In this document: positions 60,138-64,000 of the stretch, in pieces
How the letters are laid out: each line of letters starts with the position of its first letter
Position numbering within the stretch: the stretch's first letter is position 1
Assembly (NCBI RefSeq): GCF_001824475.1
Contig: NZ_MHXN01000031.1
Coordinates: forward strand, 101,372 to 165,371
Length of the DNA stretch: 64,000 nucleotides
Reading direction: 5' to 3'
Source of the DNA: Phenylobacterium sp. RIFCSPHIGHO2_01_FULL_69_31
GTDB taxonomy: Bacteria; Pseudomonadota; Alphaproteobacteria; Caulobacterales; Caulobacteraceae
Made by a program: the position numbers and the translations under genes
Notes under the pieces: model-generated
The model's input: only the letters and a program-made list of their open reading frames with translations
What the model was told of the DNA's origin: nothing
Databases searched by the model: none

Positions 60138-60930
60138 GCTCCAACTCCTCGATAACGAGCTCATATCGCGAGGGGTGGAACTTCACTTGGCCAACGCCCA
60201 CCGGCCGGCCGGATTCTGCCGCCCACTGCAGCACAGCCTCTCGGTCGCCCGGCGAGACATTGGCTCCCAGCAGAACGCCGCTGATCACCGGCTTTGAGAG
60301 CTGCACGGCCTGGCGTGCGCCCCGATTCCGAACGAGGCGCCACTCCTGCTCATATCTCCAGGCCGCGCCCTTTGTGAGGACCGCCTTGTGCAGCCAGTCG
60401 ACCGTCGGCTCAAGGATCGTGTCGCAGCTGGGGCGCTCGTCCGCGTAGGTCACGCGGAACGGAATATGGTCGCTCTCCACAAGCGCAGGGAGGTCGAACC
60501 GGACGCACACGCCGCGGTGGTTGTCCGCGTAGTGGGGCCACATCAGAAGGTCTAGCGGCCGGGCGGACAGTGAGAAGATCCCGGCGGCCTGAAGGGTGAT
60601 TTCCGTGGCGCTAAGCATGCTCTGGTGGAAGAGCGGGTTGTCAGCGTCCAGCAGACGGACCCTGCGTTTTCGCTCGTGCCGCGGCATGGTCGGATGAACC
60701 CGCTTCACAAGCCCGACGATGTAGCGCCGCCGCTCCCTCGGCGTCGCCGTGGTGACGTGGTGCGGCCTGCACTCGAACGGGTCGTTGAGATCGCGCGGGG
60801 CCGGAAACCAGAGCCGCTGGTTGACGATCAGGTCGCGAGTATGCTCGCGCGCTTCGCCGGCAAAGGACTTGTACTTGTAGAGGTGGAGGGGCACCCGATC
60901 GACGATTCCCGGCGACGTATCAGCGCTCAT
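60130..60930 (-). CDS. DUF2971 family protein, candidate defence cargo
   Basis: This 266-aa protein starts MSADTSPGIVDRVPLHLYKY. The family pattern LYKYKSF...LIVNQRLWFPAPRDLNDPFECRP, later SLSARPLDLLMWPHYADNHRGVCVRFD and YEQEWRLVRNRG is clear. DUF2971 proteins are widespread and often lie in mobile or defence-linked loci, but their activity is unknown. Its end overlaps the SIR2-like gene by 8 bases (convergent). Confidence 0.75.
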   Translation of the reverse strand: MSADTSPGIVDRVPLHLYKYKSFAGEAREHTRDLIVNQRLWFPAPRDLNDPFECRPHHVTTATPRERRRYIVGLVKRVHPTMPRHERKRRVRLLDADNPLFHQSMLSATEITLQAAGIFSLSARPLDLLMWPHYADNHRGVCVRFDLPALVESDHIPFRVTYADERPSCDTILEPTVDWLHKAVLTKGAAWRYEQEWRLVRNRGARQAVQLSKPVISGVLLGANVSPGDREAVLQWAAESGRPVGVGQVKFHPSRYELVIEELEPR

Positions 60931-61067
60931 TCATCAGCCCCCTCGCCCAGCCCTCTTCTCGGCAGACCGCCAATCCGAGCCCCGATCCTAGCCGCAACCC
61001 GTTAGGTGGGCTCTTTGAGGGGTGGCGATGGCAAAGGTCCGAATTTACCTGATATTTCAACGCCACA

Positions 61068-61081
61068 TGGCGGACAGGGTG
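61068..61081. repeat. Attachment site repeat, tRNA side
   Basis: The same 14-bp core as at 49252-49265, here the terminal 14 bases of the tRNA-Ser gene. Integration preserves the tRNA sequence. Confidence 0.8.
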
Positions 61082-61157
61082 GGATTCGAACCCACGGTAG
61101 GCTCTCACCTACGGCGGTTTTCAAGACCGCTGCCTTAAACCACTCGGCCACCTGTCC
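61068..61157 (-). tRNA. serT: tRNA-Ser (TGA anticodon)
   Basis: The minus strand gives GGACAGGTGGCCGAGTGG as the acceptor stem and D-arm start, an anticodon loop CTTGAAAA with TGA, a long variable arm (TAGGTGAGAGCCTA) as in class II serine tRNAs, GGTTCGAATCC as the T-loop region, and CCTGTCCG plus encoded CCA at the 3' end. Length is 90 with CCA. Its 3' end serves as the attachment site for the integrated element and remains intact. Confidence 0.95.
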
Positions 61158-61209
61158 GGGACGCGGCTTCTAGCAGGGGATCGGCGCGGGCTCTACCGGC
61201 TCTCGACGG

Positions 61210-61734
61210 TCAGCTGGCCTTCTCGACCTTGCTCGACAGGCGCGGGCGCACATAGGCATGGCGCGTGAAGCGGATCGTGTCCGGCAGGAACAGGCCGAAG
61301 GCCGGCTGGTAGTCGTAGATCACGTCGGTGACGATGACGCTCTCGTTGGGCTGCAGAAAGCCGGATGGGACGCTCGGCGAGCTGGAATCGGTGAAGTCCT
61401 TGCTGGAGGTCCAGTCACGTCCCACCGTTCCGCTATCGTCAGCGCTCATGCTCGACACGCGCCGCTGCAGGCGCACGTTCGGGAACGGATGCATCATCGA
61501 GGTGCTGGCCAGCAGGATGTCGTTCAGTTCCGCGTCGCTGACCGAGCGGCTGCGCGCCGTGACGTCCGCGATGGCCGAGGCGATATGGGCCACGTTCCGC
61601 TGCGCGATATAGGCCTGCAGGGCCTCGGCGGCGCCGATGTGCAGCACGAACAGAATCGGGAACAGGAGGGCGAACTCGATGGCCGAGGCGCCCGACCGGT
61701 CCGCCGCCAGGCGGCGCAGGAGCTTGATCGTCAT
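61210..61734 (-). CDS. TadE-like pseudopilin (1)
   Basis: This 174-aa protein starts MTIKLLRRLAADRSGASAIE. The prepilin-like SGASAIEFALLFPILFVLHIG motif (E at +5 in the hydrophobic stretch) is the TadE-domain signature of Flp/Tad pilus minor pilins. The rest is periplasmic. Start chosen at the ATG overlapping the previous gene's stop. No other tad genes are visible on this side of the window. Confidence 0.83.
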   Translation of the reverse strand: MTIKLLRRLAADRSGASAIEFALLFPILFVLHIGAAEALQAYIAQRNVAHIASAIADVTARSRSVSDAELNDILLASTSMMHPFPNVRLQRRVSSMSADDSGTVGRDWTSSKDFTDSSSPSVPSGFLQPNESVIVTDVIYDYQPAFGLFLPDTIRFTRHAYVRPRLSSKVEKAS

Positions 61735-62246
61735 TCGAAGGGCTCGTTCTTGAACGCCGTCCGGGCGCTGATGGTCACCTCCAGGGGGCCGCTGCGGCTG
61801 AAGGCCGTGGCGACGAAGGGGCTCATCAGCGGCCACCGGTAATCGGCCTTGACCAGGATGATGCTGTTCGGCCCGCCCTTGTTGAACTGGCCAGCCGGCG
61901 GCGCAGTGGCCGCGCCTGCGTTGGAGAAGGCCGAGAACGCCTCGACGCTCACCACCAGGCGCTCCTGGCAGTTGCCCATCACCGAGGCGACATTCGCGCA
62001 GACCTGATCCTCGAAGGTGGCCGCCGAGGTGGCCGCCGTCGGCTGCCCGGTCCGGATGAGCCGCGAGGCCTCGATGATCGAGTTGTCGAGACCGACCGTC
62101 ATCATGCCGAGCACGCCCAGCTCGACCAGCGACAGGAGCGTGAAGAACAGCAGGGGTGCGACGAGCGCGAACTCCATCGCTGCCGCGCCGCTCTCGTCGC
62201 GGCGAAAGACCCTTCTGCGGGCCGCATGCGCCTTGATCTTGAACAT
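61731..62246 (-). CDS. TadE-like pseudopilin (2)
   Basis: This 171-aa protein starts MFKIKAHAARRRVFRRDESG. The prepilin segment DESGAAAMEFALVAPLLFFTLLSL is a TadE-type signal, processed between Ala/Gly and the hydrophobic helix. It overlaps the next pseudopilin by ATGA, giving a two-gene operon. Divergent from the TadG-like gene across 136 bp. Confidence 0.83.
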   Translation of the reverse strand: MFKIKAHAARRRVFRRDESGAAAMEFALVAPLLFFTLLSLVELGVLGMMTVGLDNSIIEASRLIRTGQPTAATSAATFEDQVCANVASVMGNCQERLVVSVEAFSAFSNAGAATAPPAGQFNKGGPNSIILVKADYRWPLMSPFVATAFSRSGPLEVTISARTAFKNEPFE

Positions 62247-62382
62247 GCCGGCAGCCTGACCGGGTTGCACCAACATCCGGTTGCGAATGACGGTGAACGG
62301 AACTTAACGGTCCTGCCTAAGGAGCGATTAGCCGTCCTGCGATATCCAGCAAGACCAATAGAAATCGATCGCAGGATAGAAC

Positions 62383-63945
62383 ATGCGCAGGTCACGTTTC
62401 GCCGGCATGGGGCGGCTGGTCCCCCGCCTCGACGACCGCGGCAACGTCGCGATTGTGGTCGCTCTGGCGATCGCGCCTCTGACGGTCGCCGGCCTCGGCG
62501 CCGCCGATCTCGCTCGGGCCACGAGCGCGAAGTCACAGTTGCAGGATGCGCTGGACGCCGCCGCCTTGGGCGCGGCGCGCTCCACGGCGCAGACGGACTC
62601 AGAGCTGAAGGCGGCAGGCGATCGCATCCTGTCCCAGAACCTGCAGCTGGACGAAGGCCTCGACCTGGTGTCGAGCTCGTTCGCCGCCGGCGAAGGCGGC
62701 ACCGTGGTCGCCAGCGCGACGCTGAACGTGCGGCCCTTCATCGCCGGGCTGCTCAGCGATGGGATTATGTCCATCGACGCCAGCACCGAGGTCGTGCGCA
62801 CCAGCGTCAAGGTCGAGATCGCCCTGGTCCTGGATACGACCGGCTCCATGAACGAGGGCACCAAGCTCGAGGACATGAAGGAAGCCGCCGCGCAGTTCAT
62901 CACCAAGATGGAAGACGCGGCGAAGAAGAGCGTCGAGCCCGATGCGGTGAAGATCGCCCTCGTGCCGTTCTCCAACACCGTGCGGGTGGACGAGACGGCC
63001 TATCGCAACGCGACCTGGGTCGACCAGAATGGCGTGTCGCCGATCAACAACGAGATCTTCACGACCTCGTCCGGCACCCAGCAGGCCAACCGCTTCACGC
63101 TCTTCTCCAACTTGAACACGACCTGGCGCGGCTGCCTGGAAATGCGCAAGGCGCCGCATGACGTCCAGGACACCCCGCCCGCCGTGGGCACGCCGGAGAC
63201 CCTCTACACGCCGTACTTCGCGGTGGATGAGCCGGACGTGCAGACCAGCGGCTATGCCCGCGACTATCAGAACGACTATGTGCCCGATAATACGAACAGC
63301 AACGACTGGCGCGTCCGTCAGGGCATGATCAACAAGTACGCCGGCAAGAAGAAGGCGTCGCTGACCACCTCGTTCGGCCCCAACCGTGGCTGCGGCCTGG
63401 CTCGGATGCGGCGGCTGACCACCGACTTCGAAGGCCTGCGGGACGATATCGACGCGCTGAACGCCGACGGCAACACCAACATCCCCATCGGCATGTCGTG
63501 GGGCTGGAACATGGTCTCGCCCTGGGGCCCATTCGCCGACGGCGTCGCCTACGGCACGCCGAAGTACCGCAAGATCGTGATCCTGATGACGGACGGCGAG
63601 AACACCATCGCCCAGCGCGATACGCCGAACGACGGCACCTACTCGGGCGCGGGCTACATTTGGCAAGGCCGGGTCATCAAGTCGAACGGCCTGCCGCTGG
63701 GGATCGGCTCGTCCGACTCCACCCGGACGGCGGCGCTCGACTATCGCCTGAAGCTGCTGTGCGAGAACATGAAGAAGAAGGATATCGAGATCTACACGAT
63801 CCGGGTCGTGGAGGGCTCCAGCAGCCTGCTCGAGGCCTGCGCCAGCAGCCGCGACCACTACTACAACGTCGAGGACTCGACGACCCTAACCTCGGTGTTC
63901 CAGAGCATCGCGGGCCAGATCTCGGCCCTGCGTCTCTCGAAGTAG
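62383..63945 (+). CDS. TadG-like protein with von Willebrand A domain
   Basis: This 520-aa protein starts MRRSRFAGMGRLVPRLDDRG. It has a TadE/TadG-type N-terminal membrane helix (DDRGNVAIVVALAIAPLTVAGLGAADLARA), a vWA region from ~145 with the MIDAS-type DTTGSM and later MTDGENT, and cysteines that may pair. Such proteins are Tad-pilus-associated or surface proteins. A strong hairpin follows its stop. Confidence 0.82.
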   Translation: MRRSRFAGMGRLVPRLDDRGNVAIVVALAIAPLTVAGLGAADLARATSAKSQLQDALDAAALGAARSTAQTDSELKAAGDRILSQNLQLDEGLDLVSSSFAAGEGGTVVASATLNVRPFIAGLLSDGIMSIDASTEVVRTSVKVEIALVLDTTGSMNEGTKLEDMKEAAAQFITKMEDAAKKSVEPDAVKIALVPFSNTVRVDETAYRNATWVDQNGVSPINNEIFTTSSGTQQANRFTLFSNLNTTWRGCLEMRKAPHDVQDTPPAVGTPETLYTPYFAVDEPDVQTSGYARDYQNDYVPDNTNSNDWRVRQGMINKYAGKKKASLTTSFGPNRGCGLARMRRLTTDFEGLRDDIDALNADGNTNIPIGMSWGWNMVSPWGPFADGVAYGTPKYRKIVILMTDGENTIAQRDTPNDGTYSGAGYIWQGRVIKSNGLPLGIGSSDSTRTAALDYRLKLLCENMKKKDIEIYTIRVVEGSSSLLEACASSRDHYYNVEDSTTLTSVFQSIAGQISALRLSK

Positions 63946-63963
63946 GACTGAAGGACGAAGTGG

Positions 63964-63997
63964 CTTGGCCGGCGGGCGTCAGCGTCCGCCGGCCAAG
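63964..63997. terminator. Strong hairpin after TadG-like gene
   Basis: A perfect 12-bp stem CTTGGCCGGCGG / CCGCCGGCCAAG with a 10-base loop, 18 bases after the stop. The U tract, if any, lies beyond the window edge. Good candidate for a Rho-independent terminator. Confidence 0.65.
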
Positions 63998-64000
63998 TCG

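Larger units (their letters stand above)
49252..61081. mobile_element. Integrated satellite-like element in tRNA-Ser(TGA)
   Basis: The element is defined by a 14-bp direct repeat (TGGCGGACAGGGTG), one copy forming the 3' end of the tRNA-Ser gene and the other 11.8 kb away next to rlpA. Inside are, in order, integrase, a 180-aa unknown, AlpA, RusA, a 72-aa unknown, a RepA-like ATPase, iterons, a terminase pair, small unknowns, a phage-structural-like 217-aa protein, a PEP-CTERM protein, three small minus-strand genes, an XRE regulator, a SIR2-like protein and a DUF2971 protein. Most phage structural genes are missing. It is best described as a phage satellite or reduced prophage. Confidence 0.8.

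Overview
The window is GC-rich chromosomal DNA from an alphaproteobacterium of the Caulobacterales, most likely Caulobacteraceae (Caulobacter/Phenylobacterium type). The main evidence is the gene order dusB-ntrB-ntrC-ntrY-ntrX-dat-hfq-hflX, a fused ispDF, Caulobacter-type TonB-dependent receptors, and tad-locus pilins. This is inferred from synteny and protein features; no database search was possible.

Layout. 1-20 kb is core genome: the 3' end of lipA, a RatA/Coq10-like START protein, an APC permease, pncC/cinA, a membrane-fused spermidine-synthase-like protein, ispDF, dusB, the complete ntrBC-ntrYX nitrogen regulatory block, a D-amino acid aminotransferase, hfq, hflX, a LytS/LytTR two-component pair and mazG. 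NtrC and NtrX both lack the GAFTGA loop used to contact sigma-54. 20-23.2 kb is a small accessory patch: a ParA-like ATPase, an orphan polymorphic-toxin C-terminal module with an overlapping DUF4304-type immunity candidate, and a resolvase fragment, bracketed by imperfect 34-bp direct repeats.

23.2-44.3 kb is a large catabolic island. It has two thiolases, two acyl/aryl-CoA ligases (one feruloyl-CoA-synthetase-like), four SDRs or NAD(P) reductases, a nitronate-monooxygenase-type flavoprotein, a DUF1295 membrane enzyme, a carotenoid/lignostilbene-type oxygenase, five NTF2-fold (SnoaL/limonene-epoxide-hydrolase-like) proteins, a TonB-dependent receptor and two unusual double-domain HxlR regulators with CxxC motifs. 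Seven copies of one 16-bp motif (consensus ACTTGCATAACGATAC) lie in its intergenic regions, mostly oriented toward the next gene, and define a candidate regulon. The substrate is unknown; a hydrophobic aromatic, stilbenoid or terpenoid compound fits best.

44.3-49.2 kb returns to core genes on the minus strand: purN-like, an MBL hydrolase, tatD, holB, tmk and rlpA. 49,252-61,081 is an integrated element of about 11.8 kb. Its ends are set by a 14-bp repeat of the tRNA-Ser(TGA) 3' end. It carries a tyrosine integrase with phased arm-type repeats, AlpA, RusA, a RepA-like AAA ATPase followed by a nine-copy iteron array, a large terminase but no recognisable capsid, portal or tail set, a PEP-CTERM protein, a divergent operator/XRE switch, and a terminal cargo pair (SIR2-like protein and DUF2971 protein) that looks like anti-phage defence. 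It resembles a phage satellite or reduced prophage.

After the tRNA-Ser, 61.2-64 kb holds two TadE-type pseudopilins and a TadG-like von Willebrand A protein ending in a strong hairpin.
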